Counted from the stretch's first letter, positions 46,370 to 56,879 are shown. The stretch: DNA of 64,000 nucleotides from Semisulcospira habei (GCA_036245525.1 BTPG01000004.1:47550823-47614822); one strand, 5' to 3'. A program made the numbers and translations. Notes: generated from the sequence alone by a model not told the origin.

Positions 46370-48310
46370 AGCCGGGTCAGGCAGCAGTAGTCCCGCCAAT
46401 CATCCAAACTGCAAGTCTGAGAGGCGCTGAAGAGCGTGCAGTTCGCTGACCCTGGCAGCCATGGCGAAGGTCAGTTGGGAGTAGGTCTTCCGTGGCACGC
46501 TGGCCATCCACACCAACTGGAGCGGGTCGAAATGATCCAAGACAAGCCCCTGTAGCCCCTAGGCAAGGTCCCATCGCGGCCGCGAGCGAAGGCAAGATGT
46601 GTAGACCGAAGAGCATCAGAATGCTGGTGAGGTCTGTACAGGCACCCGGGTTGGCCAGTCTAAGTCGGTCTGTGTCAGCGATCATGATCAGGTAGCCCCT
46701 AAAGGTGAGAGCGCCAAGTTGGTCTCGGAGAAGAGCCAAAAGAAGCACTCCATCCGCTGAGGAACCGTGTGGCACATGGGGGAGAGGCGTTCATCACCAG
46801 GACTCACTCCTTCCCTCGTAAACTCATCTGGTCGAGTGTCTACGGACTGTATCGATAGCTCCCACAGCTGTACTTGTGGCACATGGGGGAGAGGCGTTCG
46901 TCACCAGCGTCGCCCTGGACTCGCTCCTTCCCTCGTTAACTCGTCTGGTCGAGTGTCTACAGACTGTAACGATAGCTCCCACAGCTGTACTTGAGAAGCC
47001 TCTAGCGGCGAGGGCTTGCCGCACAACGTCCAAGCGTGGAGGAAGAGTTCTCGGGGCTGCAAAGCATCGTGCGTGGGGTGGTGATCCGCAGAGGGGGGCT
47101 CACGGCGAGGTTCAGGAGGCTGGAGGTCCACGAGCATGCACCGCAGCAAGTATCCAGTAGGACCCCGAGCGTGTTGCAACCTTGAGCTTGGGCATGAGTT
47201 TGGGACTAGCACCGTAGGGGGTCGGCGAGGCATCAAGGCCGTCCCCAGAGAGGTAGAGAGCGCCGACCGTTCAGGCTAGTGGAACTGGAACAGAGGAGAT
47301 GAAGCGGGGACGCTGGAGATTCCACCTTGGCGCGATCATGGCGGACTCTCCGCTGGGCAGATCACCTGAACAATGTCTGGATGGAACGTCCACTCTGTGC
47401 GGGGAAACTGGCCGTGACACGCGATGGAGTCGGCAGGTCATACAGAAGTCCCAGGAAGTCTCTAGCTCAGAAGCGATGTCCCGATCTTTGCACCAATGGA
47501 GCCCCTGGCAGAGGAGGAAGTACAGGGAGAGTAACCGTGTCCCACACTGCTTCTAAAAGAAGTCGACTACTGTGGCGCTGTCGGAGAGGACGAGAGGCTC
47601 CTGACGTCGCAGACGTGACACCCGAAGCTGGACCACAAGGTCCAGAGGCCCTCCGCCGGAGGCAGAGTAGGATCCCGGGAACAGGAGAGCGCTCCCGGTG
47701 GCGAGACTTGCGTCGACGCAAGGGATATCTTGGGAGGAGGTGAGAAGAGAGGAACACCCGTAGCGAGCCAGTAGAGATCCGCCCCGCGAAGAAGAAAAGG
47801 ACGTAGCAATGGCCGCACCCAAACCTGAGACTCGAGGTCGCCTGTCGAGGGTCGTCCAGGGAGAAGCAGGAGCAGCTGAAGCGGGGGACAGCAGAGACAT
47901 CATAGGGGAAGTAGGTTCGCTGCGGTACTCACCAGTCCCCGATGCTGAGGTCACAGTCTGGCGGAGGACGCCTGCTCTTGAGACAACCGCCGCGCTGGGT
48001 TCGCCAAGTGCTGCATTCGCCGCTCTGGAAGCCGCCCTGTGTAAGGTCGATGTGTGGTTCCATCCCCCGGAAGACAAGCGGCGCTACTGCGTGAGGTCGG
48101 ACTTGCCCACGTAAACCAGGAAGCCAATCCTGCCGAGGAGATCCCAAAGTGCATCTCCACATCTCGATCCTTCTCAGAGGAGGACTCCAACCGGTTCCAC
48201 AAAAGCAGACCGTCTAGGGATGTCGATGTGGAGCACAAAGACGTCCGTCTGGTCCTGTCTGCTACTACAGCTATGGTAGAACCCACAGAGGCTGCGATAG
48301 ACACCAAAGG
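46370..48310 (-). pseudogene. Decayed DIRS C RT, RNase H and recombinase
   Basis: Minus-strand pieces: an RT catalytic region in which the expected YLDD reads SLDG (LDGLLLWNRLESS) near 48200-48245; an RNase H start (YWLATGVPLFSPPP) near 47730-47780; the recombinase arm (GYLIMIADTDRLRLANPGAC) near 46630-46700; and the first catalytic arginine block (MAARVSELHALQRL) near 46420-46465. Frames shift repeatedly. Confidence 0.72.
46768..46994. repeat. Local tandem duplication inside DIRS C
   Basis: The phrase TGTGGCACATGGGGGAGAGG starts at 46768 and again at 46875. The second copy carries about 12 extra bases (GCGTCGCCCTGG region). It duplicates the start of the recombinase region. Confidence 0.85.
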
Positions 48311-48326
48311 GAGTGCGCGACCCTCG

Positions 48327-48826
48327 NNNNNNNNNNNNNNNNNNNNNNNNNNNNNNNNNNNNNNNNNNNNNNNNNNNNNNNNNNNNNNNNNNNNNNNNNN
48401 NNNNNNNNNNNNNNNNNNNNNNNNNNNNNNNNNNNNNNNNNNNNNNNNNNNNNNNNNNNNNNNNNNNNNNNNNNNNNNNNNNNNNNNNNNNNNNNNNNNN
48501 NNNNNNNNNNNNNNNNNNNNNNNNNNNNNNNNNNNNNNNNNNNNNNNNNNNNNNNNNNNNNNNNNNNNNNNNNNNNNNNNNNNNNNNNNNNNNNNNNNNN
48601 NNNNNNNNNNNNNNNNNNNNNNNNNNNNNNNNNNNNNNNNNNNNNNNNNNNNNNNNNNNNNNNNNNNNNNNNNNNNNNNNNNNNNNNNNNNNNNNNNNNN
48701 NNNNNNNNNNNNNNNNNNNNNNNNNNNNNNNNNNNNNNNNNNNNNNNNNNNNNNNNNNNNNNNNNNNNNNNNNNNNNNNNNNNNNNNNNNNNNNNNNNNN
48801 NNNNNNNNNNNNNNNNNNNNNNNNNN
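48327..48826. other. Assembly gap (500 N)
   Basis: Fixed-size gap interrupting DIRS copy C. It may also hide upstream DAAM exons. Confidence 1.
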
Positions 48827-48868
48827 AACAACTTATACCAGTGGGACAGCGCTACATTGGGATCGTTA

Positions 48869-50306
48869 TAGCAGACCTGCCTACATGTTCATGTGGTTGT
48901 CAGGAAGATTTGGGAAAATTCTCAGTAAGATTTGCGAGACTGTCAGTAAGATTATAGTTCAACTGGACGATAAACCTTGCTTCCAGGGGCCAAAAATCAA
49001 ACAACGGCGGGGTGGGGGGGGGGGGTTGGTTGGTTAACTTAATCACCTATAAGAACATACATTGTCTATTCTGCTGTACCTAGAAGATAGTAAGAAAATT
49101 TCTGAGAAAATGGGCTACTTCACCAAAGCGTTTATAACTTTTTTGAATAGACAGTTTTTAAGTCTGTTTTTATTTTCTTAGCTCACATATGGATGGATAG
49201 TACTTCATGTTGTGTAATTAATTACATGTAAATTAACTGAAAAAAAATGCATCTTGATTATTTTGATATCTGTAAAGGACAAACAAAAACATTAAACTGA
49301 AAAATGTGTCAGTGTGTGAAAATATGAATGTGTGTGATCGTGGAGTGAGATAATTTTACATTAGTGATCACGATGATCAGGCAATCAACTGATAATCCTT
49401 CAGGTAATCGAAGTTCACGTATCTCGTCAGCGGACGTTGCTACAAATTGATCGCCAAGTTCGTCTGTTGGGCGAAAGTTTCGAACATTTCTGCAGGGAAA
49501 TACTGATACAAATAATCAAGTGGTGTCACTTCCAACTCAAGTGGAGTTGTTGGGCCCACATTTCGCGTGAAAGGCTGCAAAACAGGATCTGAAATTGGCC
49601 GCCGATGTCGGATAGCATCGCCGCCGCCATCTTGCAGTCGTCGCCTCGGTAAACACTCAGGTATCTTCGTTATCCCAGTCCTACAGGTCGCTAGTATGCA
49701 CACTAGACACACTTATGTCACTTCCCTCTGACTCGGAAACTGGGTTGTTGCCAATTTACTCCGAAAAAGCTGTAAATTCTGGGTCACTGTCGCTCGATGG
49801 AACGTATGTCGCCATGTTTGTAAACACGTGCATTTAAAACGACAGCAGACCTTGCTTCCAAAGGTCAGGGCTTAGCTGTTCCCTGTTGTGTTTTTATTAT
49901 TAAGTGTTTCATAAATATCATTAAAAAACGAATTTTACAGACGTTCATCCGCTTCTGTTTCGTCATTTGTTTCGTGTACTCGTTTTGGAGGCATGATTTC
50001 GCGCCGACCGTGAACCTCAAACTAAGACTGAAAGTAAAGCGATCCCATCCGCAAAAATGAACGCGAACAAAGACGCGCTTTCCAATTGGCTAGACAAAAT
50101 TATAGGTCAGCACACAGTAGCCAATCAGGACCAGGCTTACTACTACCGGTAGAAATGGCGCAAACAAACTGTCTTTTTGCCAAAACAAACCCCAAAATAC
50201 CGTAAAAAGCTACCGTAGAAAATTGATACATGACCGGAAGACCGTAAAAAAAACACCCAAACTCGTAAGAAATACGGCGAAATCGTAAGAGTAGGCAGGT
50301 CTGTTA
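48869..50306 (-). mobile_element. piggyBac-like DNA transposon remnant
   Basis: Inverted tips CAGACCTGCCTAC at 48872-48884 and at 50293-50305 (as GTAGGCAGGTCTG), the latter followed by TTAA. Between them lies a decayed piggyBac-type transposase start (49440-49815). At about 1.4 kb it lacks the catalytic domain, so it is internally deleted. A similar tip, CAGACCTGTCTATTTACC, occurs near 55541. Confidence 0.6.
49440..49815 (-). pseudogene. piggyBac-like transposase, N-terminal fragment
   Basis: An ATG at 49815 opens MATYVPSSDSDPEFTAFSE, an acidic leader typical of these transposases, then an in-frame stop. After a frame change the conserved block appears: FTRNVGPTTPLELEVTPLDY, then YFPAEMFETFAQQTNLAINL, corresponding to the GPxxP...PLDYFxxFF...QTNLYA signature just ahead of the catalytic core. 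The frame stops at 49440 and no DDD catalytic region follows, so the gene is a decayed remnant. A domesticated PGBD gene is unlikely given the stops. Confidence 0.68.
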
Positions 50307-50480
50307 ATATAGTTATACACATCGGAAAATGGTGTTATGGAAAGTTCATGCAAAAAATCATCCTGATTAAATTTTTTGAACGATCTGTAGAGAATGGTTA
50401 TATGCTCCTTATGAAGTTTCTTTGGCAACTTCGCAGATAATGAAAAACAAATAGGAAAATGATCACTGACAGAGGTGCTG
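50278..50480 (-). mobile_element. LINE internal fragment (same family as 56878-62030)
   Basis: The minus-strand frame reads [19 protein letters not shown] and [20 protein letters not shown]. This matches the end of the endonuclease (SDxFP) and the linker (YRSFKHFNQNAFLHDL) of the element near 59140. The fragment's 5' side runs directly into a (GACA)n tract. Confidence 0.75.
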
Positions 50481-50486
50481 GGTACA

Positions 50487-50635
50487 TAGACAGACAGAGA
50501 GACAGACAGAGAGACAGACAGACAGAGAGACAGACAGACAGAGAGACAGTCAGACAGACAGACAGACAGCGAGACAGACAGACAGACAGACAGACAGAGA
50601 CAGAGAGACAGACAGAGACAGAGAGAGAGACAGAC

Positions 50636-50666
<31 letters not shown>

Positions 50667-50690
50667 GACAGAGAGAGAGAGAGAGCAATA
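50487..50690. repeat. (GACA)n/(GA)n compound microsatellite
   Basis: About 200 bp of GACAGACA interspersed with GAGA. Open frames across it are artefacts. Confidence 0.97.
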
Positions 50691-51060
50691 AAGTGTGCCT
50701 GGGGGTGACTTTGAAAACAACCTGTTCCCGACAATAGAGGATCAATAGTTGGCAATAACTACTTTGTATTCAAATGTTCTCAGTGTGTCGTACAGTAATG
50801 CTGAACAAAGAGGCCAACAGCTTTAGAGGTCTGAATGTAATGAAATGAAAAACTTCTCTGCTGTCCTCAGTTCTCCTTTTCACGTAGGAGAGTTCTTACG
50901 ATGTTTACCATGGGCATTAGAAAACCTGAAACGTGCATGTGCATACTCACATGGATTGTAAAAAGAAAAGTGGAAAAGTCCCAGGAAAGGCAAGACACCA
51001 TTGAGAGAAAGAGAGAGGCACTGTATCACTTATCATTGTTCATTCTGATTTTCCATCCAG

Positions 51061-51211
51061 ATGGGAAAGACGGTTTTTAGATCGCAAGAAATTCACCATC
51101 GAGGTTCCAATGAACTATTTCCACTTCGAGGAGGTTGAAAAGCCCATGTTGGTGGCCAAAGCCTGCCCCCAAGGCATAGACGTGTCACGACAAGAGGTGC
51201 CAAAACCAGAT
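51061..51211 (+). CDS. Candidate upstream exon
   Basis: Acceptor TTTTCCATCCAG at 51060, then 50 open codons including VPMNYFHFEEVEKPM and SRQEVPKPD. Donor GTACCG at 51212 or GTGCCA at 51197. I do not recognise this segment on its own. Confidence 0.45.
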
Positions 51212-54200
51212 GTACCGTGTTTCTTTGTTTATTTGTTTGTTTGTTGTTTCATTGTGCATTTGTTTGTTTGGTTGTTGTTGTTTTTTGCCTGAATGTGTAT
51301 TATTTTTGTTTAGTTGGTTGTTTAGTTGGTTGTTAGTTAATTATTGCCTTTCGGAAAGGCTAAGGGAGAAAACCCCTGACATCAAAGCCCCCGTGTCTCC
51401 GGGGAAGGCTTTTGAGCCAGAGACTAAGACAAGGACAGTCTGATATAAAACCTACGACCCGAGGACCTCGATGCCTCCGTCCCAGCTTGCTAGGCCATGG
51501 CAAACGAACCAAGGGTTTAAAGGGTGGGGCCAGTACTGCGCACACTGCACTCCACCAAAAAGCTCCACCGCGCAGGCTTTAGGAAACGCCCACGGACTAT
51601 GACACTGACCTTTCCAAGTCCTGTAGCGATGGGCAAGGGGCAAAACGGCAGGTGAAAGATGTCACTGGAAGCCGCAGTCTCAAACCTGCATGCAGGCGGT
51701 TCAGGATATTGGTCGCCTGATGTTGACCTGGGGATGACAACGTCACTCGGCACACCCTGAACGACCAAGCAGCCTTCTCTAGGGACAGCACTGCTTGCTC
51801 CACACGGAGAGGGGCCTAGAAAAGGTGGCCTAACCAAAGCTCATCCCCTCGTAACCCCAGTTGGCTAGCCGCGGTCAACGGGCATCTTCTCATGCGGTCA
51901 GAAAACAAGAAAAAACGATGGATCCACTCTCATGACGACCACGACCGGACTCAACGTAGCATGCTGGAACATCCGAACCATGCTCGACACAGCAGACAGC
52001 GGACGCCCTGAACGTCGCTCCGCCCTCATTGCCCATGAATTGCGGAGGTTAAACATCGACATCGCCGCGCTCAGCGAAGTACGCCTTCCGGAGGAAGGCA
52101 GCCTCCAAGTACTTGGCGCTGGCTACACCCTCTACTGGTCAGGCAGGCCTGCATCAGAAAGACGGCTCTCAGGCGTGGGCTTCATGGTCAAGACCCCCAT
52201 TGCGACTAAGTTGGAAAACCTACCAACGGGTCACTCCGACCGCATCATGTCCATGCGCCTCCCACTGAGACACCAGCAATACGTCACCCTTCTCAGTGTG
52301 TACTCCCCAACCCTCCTGGCAGAGCCTGCAGAAAAAGACAAGTTCTACTCTGACCTGCGCAGCCTCCTGCAGAGCACCCCTGCAGACGACAAAGTCATCA
52401 TCCTTGGCGACATCAACGCCAGAGTGGGCCAAGACTCTGAAGCCTGGAAAGGAGTCCTCGGCAAGCATGGCGTTGGGAACTGCAATGACAATGGTCGCCT
52501 ACTGTTGGAGCTCTGTGCAGAGCAGCAACTTGTCATCACCAACACTACTTTCCAGCAAAAGGACAGTCGAAAGACCACCTGGATGCATCCTCGCTCCAAG
52601 CACTGGCACCTTATCGACTATGTCCTAGTGCGTCAGAGGGACCGCAATGACGTCCTCCTCACCAGAGTGATGCCCAGCGCAGAGTGCCACACTGACCACC
52701 GCCTTGTTCGCTGCAAACTCAGGCTCCGCCTCAAGCTGAAACCCAAGAAAGCCCCCCCCCCCCCCCCCCCAAGAAAAAGCTTGATGTTGCCAGCCTTCAG
52801 CGTGACGACAAGAAAGCTGCCCTTCAGGCCGATTTACAGCGCATGCTCAAAGACACAGTTGATCCAGCAGACTCCTCCCCTGAAACACTCCGGGAACAAC
52901 TGAAAACTGCTATTGTAAAATCGTCTGTGGAAGTCTTGGGCTTTGCTAGAAAGAGGAACAAAGACTGGTTTGACGAAAACGACGTAGAGATCCAGGAACT
53001 TCTAGCAAAAAAAAAGAGCCGCCCACCAGGCCCACCTAGCCCAGCCTTCCTGCCCTGTGAAGAAGTCTGCCTTCCGCCTCATCTGTAGCAGTCTCCAGCT
53101 CAAGCTTAGATAGCTCCAGAACGAGTGGTGGTCCAGACTCGCACAGAGGACCCAGCTCTGCGCTGACAACGGTGATTACAGGGGCTTCTACGAAGCACTG
53201 AAAGCAGTGTATGGCCCTAGGCACCTGGTACAAAGTCCCCTGCGAAGCGCTGATGGACAGGCACTCCTCACAGATAATACCTCCATCTTGAACCGCTGGT
53301 CGGAATACTTTCAGGACCTCTTCGGCGCTGAGCGCACTGTTCAAGAAACAGTCATCCTCCAAATCCCACACCTTCCACTAAAGGTTGAATTGGACGAACC
53401 GCCCGCCGCCGAAGAGACCCTCACAGCCATCCACCAGCTCAAGAGTGGCAAAGCAGCAGGCATTGACGGAATCCCGCCAGAGATCTGGAAACATGGAGGC
53501 CCAGCACTGCACAACAAGCTCCACGACCTCTTACTCTGCTGCTGGGAAAAAGGAACACTACCAAAGGATCTCCGTGATGCAGTCATCATCACCCTGTACA
53601 AGAACAAAGGAGAGAAGTCTGCCTGCTCTAATTATCGTGGAATTACCCTGCTGTCCATTGCCGGGAAAATTCTCGCAAGGTTGCTCCTGAATCGGCTGGT
53701 ACCTGCCATCGCTGAAGACCACCTCCCAGAGGGCCAGTGTGGCTTCAGAGCCAACAGGAGTACCACCGACATGGTCTTTGTGCTGAGACAGATTCAGGAG
53801 AAGTGCCGCGAGCAGAACAAAGGGCTGTACGTAACGTTTGTCGACCTAACAAAAGCGTTTGACATTGTGAGCAGGCAAGGTATGTGGCAGATCCTGGAGC
53901 GACTAGGTTGTCCCCCAAAGTCTCTCAACATGATCGTCCAGCTCCACGAGGACCAGCAAGGCCAGGTCAGACTAAACAGTGACCTCTCAGAACCATTCCC
54001 CATTCGCAACGGTGTGAAGCAAGGCTGCGTGCTGGCACCGACCCTCTTCACTGTCTTCTTCAGCATGATGTTGAAGCAGGCCACAGTGGACCTCGACGAT
54101 GACGACGCAGTGTACATCAGATATCGTCTCGATGGCAGCCTGTTCAACCTCAGACGACTGCAGGCCCACACGAAAACCCTAGACCAACTGATTCGTGAGC

Positions 54201-55240
54201 TGCTCTTTGCTGATGACGCTGCCCTCGTTGCACATACAGAGAGAGCCTTGCAGCGCATTACGTCCTGCTTCGCAGATGCCGCCCAGCTCTTTGGACTTGA
54301 GGTCAGTCTGAAAAAGACAGAGGTCCTTCATCAGCCGGTACCCAAGAAAGAGCATCGCCCTCCCCACATCACCATCGGCGAGTCCGAACTGAAGTCTGTA
54401 CACCAGTTTACCTACCTTAGCTGCATCATCACGTCAGACGCCAAGCTGGACAAGGAGCTGGACAACAGGCTGGCAAAAGCGAACAGTTCTTTCGGGCGAC
54501 TATGCAAGCGGGTGTGGCACAATCAACAGCTGAAAAAAGGCACCAAGATCAGCGTGTACAGAGCTGTGGTCCTCACCACCCTGCTATACGGTTCCGAGTC
54601 CTGGGCCCTCTACCGCAGCCAACTACGACTCCTCGAACGCTTTCACCAGCGCTGCCTGCGTACCATCCTCAGCATTCACTGGAGTGACTATGTCACCAAC
54701 GTCGAGGTTCTTGAACAGGCGGAAACTGTGAGCATCGAGGCTTTGCTGCTGCGGACACAGCTTCGCTGGGCGGGGCATGTCTCCAGGATGGAGGATCATC
54801 GCCTACCCAAGATCACTCTGTTCGTCGAGCTCGCCACTGGACACCGAGACAGAGGGGCACCAAAGAAGAGATACAAAGACGGTCTCAAGAAGTCACTTAG
54901 TGCCTGCCAAATCGACCACCGCCAGTGGTCTTCGCTTGCTGCGGACCGTGACACCTGGCGCTCCACTATTCACAAAGCAGCCGTCTCATTTGAGGACTCT
55001 CGCATAGCTAACCTTAAGGACAAGCGGTTCAGAAGAAAAAACAGAGTTGTCGTAACTCAGAACCCTGACCCGACCTTCCCCTGCAGCCACTGCGGTCGAA
55101 CCTGCCTGTCCCGGATTGGCCTCCGCAGCCACGAAAATGCCTGCAGACGACGTGGGCAAGCCCTATAGAATCTTCGTTCGCGAAGTCAAGCCAAGAGAGT
55201 TAATTATTGGGGTTGAACGCTTAGTTGGTTGTTGTCTCAG

Positions 55241-55334
<94 letters not shown>

Positions 55335-56745
55335 AGCGCTTGCTCGTTTGTACACTGACCAGCAAAAGAATTGCGACATTTTCGGAATCATCGGAAACAC
55401 TTTAGTATTCCCAATGATTCCGAAAATGTTGCAATTCCTTTGCTCGTCAGTTTATGTTTGTTGGTTCGATTCAGTATTCGATCCTTTCCGGCTTTGCTAA
55501 TAAATCTCTTTACGCTATGACTGAGTATCTATTACCAGACCTGTCTATTTACCACACTCGTCAATTTACCGCAATTGGATATTTACCAGAATGTTACCGA
55601 AAGACAGACATCCCTACGACACAGGGCCAGTTCTAACCACATCGGACTGGAGACGGAGTTCAACAACGACACGGACGAACAGCAGACGTACACCTTTGAG
55701 TTTGAAAAGACGCGCACAGCCGCTGTGGAAGTCAGCTACCAAAAAGGTTATTCCTTAGGAGGAAAGGCTAATTTCAGCATCGGCCTGCCCTCAGTCTTCG
55801 GAGACGGGTCTGTGGGGTTTGAAGTGGAAAAGCAGTTGCAGGTGAGTTGTTTTCGTCCACATTGTTGCTGTTTGCTGTTATTGTTGTTAGTGCTGATGAT
55901 ATTATTATTGCTTTGGCTATTGCAGTTGTTGTTGGTAGTGTTTTTAATTTGGCGTGTTGACCTCTTCCTTGTCAAAGGACGTACATTTTGTTTCTGAAAT
56001 CTGTTTTCATTGATCGACCAAAAAGCCACAACTGTCCAAAGAACGTGGACACAAAGTGGTCTCAGCAAGAGGCACATATCCCCATGAGCCTCCGCAGTCA
56101 GGGGGATCATGAGGATCTATGTCTCTTGCAGTTAGATCGCGTTCTCTTTTTTCACGACAGTGGAGGGGTTAAAGTGATAGTGTTGTGGTGATGGTTGGTT
56201 TTCTTGTTAATTGTACTTGGTCTTTTTTGGGGGGTTAATTTTTTTGTTTGTTTGTTTGGACAGAAGAACCCAACAGATAAAAAAACACGCTTAAAAAGAC
56301 AGTTACAACACAATTTATTGCCACATTCCATCTTCGATAAGAGAAATAGCGACTGACCTCTATACTTGTTTGTTTGCCTGTTTTGAAGAAGGGTACTTAC
56401 CCGAAATATTAATAAATTATTTTGAAACAGTCTTTTCTAAACGTGTTTCTTTCTCCGTTGGGTTCTTCTCTGCATTTTACACACTTGGCAGTCACATTTT
56501 TGCATTGGATTGCGTTTTTTTTTTGGTTTCGTAATTTCTTGAGCTTGGCAATCTTTCTTTTTATCTGGATGAAATCTCGTCTACAGGAGCGTGGTGTGAA
56601 TTAATTTCAGGTCACGAAAGCCTCAGGAGAACGGTTCGAGGAATCCTTGAGGACGTCCGCAAAGAGTGACATAGAGGTCTCCAAGCGCAGCCGATACACC
56701 GCCAGTGTTGTCATGGAGGAGCGCAACTTTGTGGCAGAGTTCAAG
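51061..56745 (+). CDS. Aerolysin/ETX-MTX2-like pore-forming-fold protein, partial gene
   Basis: Plus-strand exons, phase-compatible for the last two: 55631-55841 and 56611-56745, with a probable earlier exon at 51061-51211. The 55631 exon has alternating polar/hydrophobic strands around a threonine-rich core and a Gly/Leu-Pro turn. The 56611 exon has the charged strand pair ending in VAEF. This is the layout of the transmembrane-loop and flanking strands of the aerolysin superfamily, which forms beta-barrel pores after oligomerisation. No signal peptide or receptor-binding domain is in view, and the ends of the gene are missing. An RTE LINE (51347-55197) lies between the first and second exons. 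Whether the 51061 exon belongs to the same gene is unproven, because its phase does not join directly to the next. Function in defence, digestion or egg protection is not shown by the sequence. Confidence 0.5.
51932..53106 (+). pseudogene. RTE endonuclease (APE-type) and linker
   Basis: Starts at the ATG of 51932. APE-type endonuclease motifs in order: NVACWNIRTML, ALSEVRLPEEG, YSPT, ILGDINARVG, HLIDYVLVRQRD and TDHRLVRCKL. These are the metal-binding and catalytic residues that nick the target DNA. Around residue 275 the frame enters a C homopolymer giving poly-Pro. The family continuation (SSPETLREQLKTAIVKSS, RKRNKDWFDEND) resumes in another frame at 52843 and shifts again at an A run near 53010. 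Confidence 0.88.
53207..55168 (+). CDS. RTE reverse transcriptase with C-terminal zinc finger
   Basis: Open for 653 codons, but the true ORF continues upstream past a nonsense codon. RT motifs: KAAGIDGIPPEIWK, NYRGITLLSIAGKILARLL, EGQCGFRANRSTTDM, VDLTKAFDIVSRQG (motif A), GVKQGCVLAPTLF and FADDAALVAH (catalytic aspartates). Downstream comes TLLYGSESWALYRSQLRLLE and LRWAGHVSRMEDHRLPK, the RTE-superfamily thumb/tail. Residues near the end, CSHCGRTCLSRIGLRSHENA then C, form a zinc finger. The RT domain itself looks intact. It performs target-primed reverse transcription of its own RNA. Confidence 0.93.
   Translation: MYGPRHLVQSPLRSADGQALLTDNTSILNRWSEYFQDLFGAERTVQETVILQIPHLPLKVELDEPPAAEETLTAIHQLKSGKAAGIDGIPPEIWKHGGPALHNKLHDLLLCCWEKGTLPKDLRDAVIITLYKNKGEKSACSNYRGITLLSIAGKILARLLLNRLVPAIAEDHLPEGQCGFRANRSTTDMVFVLRQIQEKCREQNKGLYVTFVDLTKAFDIVSRQGMWQILERLGCPPKSLNMIVQLHEDQQGQVRLNSDLSEPFPIRNGVKQGCVLAPTLFTVFFSMMLKQATVDLDDDDAVYIRYRLDGSLFNLRRLQAHTKTLDQLIRELLFADDAALVAHTERALQRITSCFADAAQLFGLEVSLKKTEVLHQPVPKKEHRPPHITIGESELKSVHQFTYLSCIITSDAKLDKELDNRLAKANSSFGRLCKRVWHNQQLKKGTKISVYRAVVLTTLLYGSESWALYRSQLRLLERFHQRCLRTILSIHWSDYVTNVEVLEQAETVSIEALLLRTQLRWAGHVSRMEDHRLPKITLFVELATGHRDRGAPKKRYKDGLKKSLSACQIDHRQWSSLAADRDTWRSTIHKAAVSFEDSRIANLKDKRFRRKNRVVVTQNPDPTFPCSHCGRTCLSRIGLRSHENACRRRGQAL
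55241..55333. repeat. (TG)n microsatellite
   Basis: About 93 bp of TG with one TATGTATG interruption, 32 bp beyond the RTE target duplication. Confidence 0.97.
55349..55456. mobile_element. 108-bp palindromic MITE-like element
   Basis: ACTGACCAGCAAAAGAATTG at the left pairs with CAATTCCTTTGCTCGTCAGT at the right. The arms match for about 50 bases with a few mismatches. TA lies at or near both edges, which would fit Tc1/mariner-type mobilisation (inference). Confidence 0.65.
55631..55841 (+). CDS. Aerolysin-like exon, membrane-loop region
   Basis: Ends at the strong donor CAG|GTGAGT. About 70 codons with the motif FEFEKTRT, a KGYSLGGKA turn and an IGLP segment. The likely acceptor is GGGCCAG at 55630. 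Confidence 0.6.
56611..56745 (+). CDS. Aerolysin-like exon, downstream strands
   Basis: Acceptor TTAATTTCAG, exactly 45 codons in phase 0, donor GTCAGG. The charged beta-strand pattern, with Ser/Thr before a V-x-x-E-E strand, fits the C-terminal side of the pore loop. Confidence 0.58.
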
Positions 56746-56783
56746 GTCAGGTCAAGGTCAAAGAAGAGCCTAATGAAATGGGG

Positions 56784-56785
<2 letters not shown>

Positions 56786-56877
<92 letters not shown>
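56786..56877. repeat. (GA)n microsatellite
   Basis: About 92 bp of GA immediately next to the 3' tail of the LINE at 56878. Confidence 0.98.

Positions 56878-56879
<2 letters not shown>

Larger units (their letters stand above)
45399..48326 (-). mobile_element. DIRS-type retrotransposon, copy C (cut by assembly gap)
   Basis: Minus-strand element. The right terminal repeat (45399-45675) and internal complementary region (45680-45765) share TTACCGATGACATTAC. Recombinase, RNase H and RT remnants follow in order toward higher coordinates. The 5' part, with ORF1 and the left terminal repeat, is not seen and is lost in or before the gap. Confidence 0.85.
51347..55197 (+). mobile_element. Full-length RTE-like LINE with 12-bp target duplication
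   Basis: The 12-mer AGTTAATTATTG flanks the element at 51335-51346 and 55198-55209. Inside are a 585-bp 5' UTR, an endonuclease ORF, a linker, a reverse transcriptase ORF with a C-terminal zinc finger, and a 29-bp 3' UTR. Perfect duplications imply a recent insertion. The coding sequence is interrupted at a C homopolymer (about 52752-52770), an A run (about 53009-53017) and a TAG near 53107, of which the first two could be assembly errors. Confidence 0.92.

Noticed and set aside
48054..49037. Long open frame crossing the second gap
   Set aside because: Mostly N bases; the flanks belong to decayed DIRS C and a piggyBac-like tip.
45399..50306. One composite element spanning DIRS C and the piggyBac-like remnant
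   Set aside because: The two have unrelated ends and coding remnants and are separated by an assembly gap of unknown size.
50459..50755. Leu/Ser/Cys or Thr/Asp/Arg repeat proteins
   Set aside because: Frames pass through the (GACA)n microsatellite; only the flanking LINE-derived segment is meaningful.
53794..54258. Minus-strand frames opposite the RTE reverse transcriptase
   Set aside because: Antisense shadows of a long GC-rich ORF.
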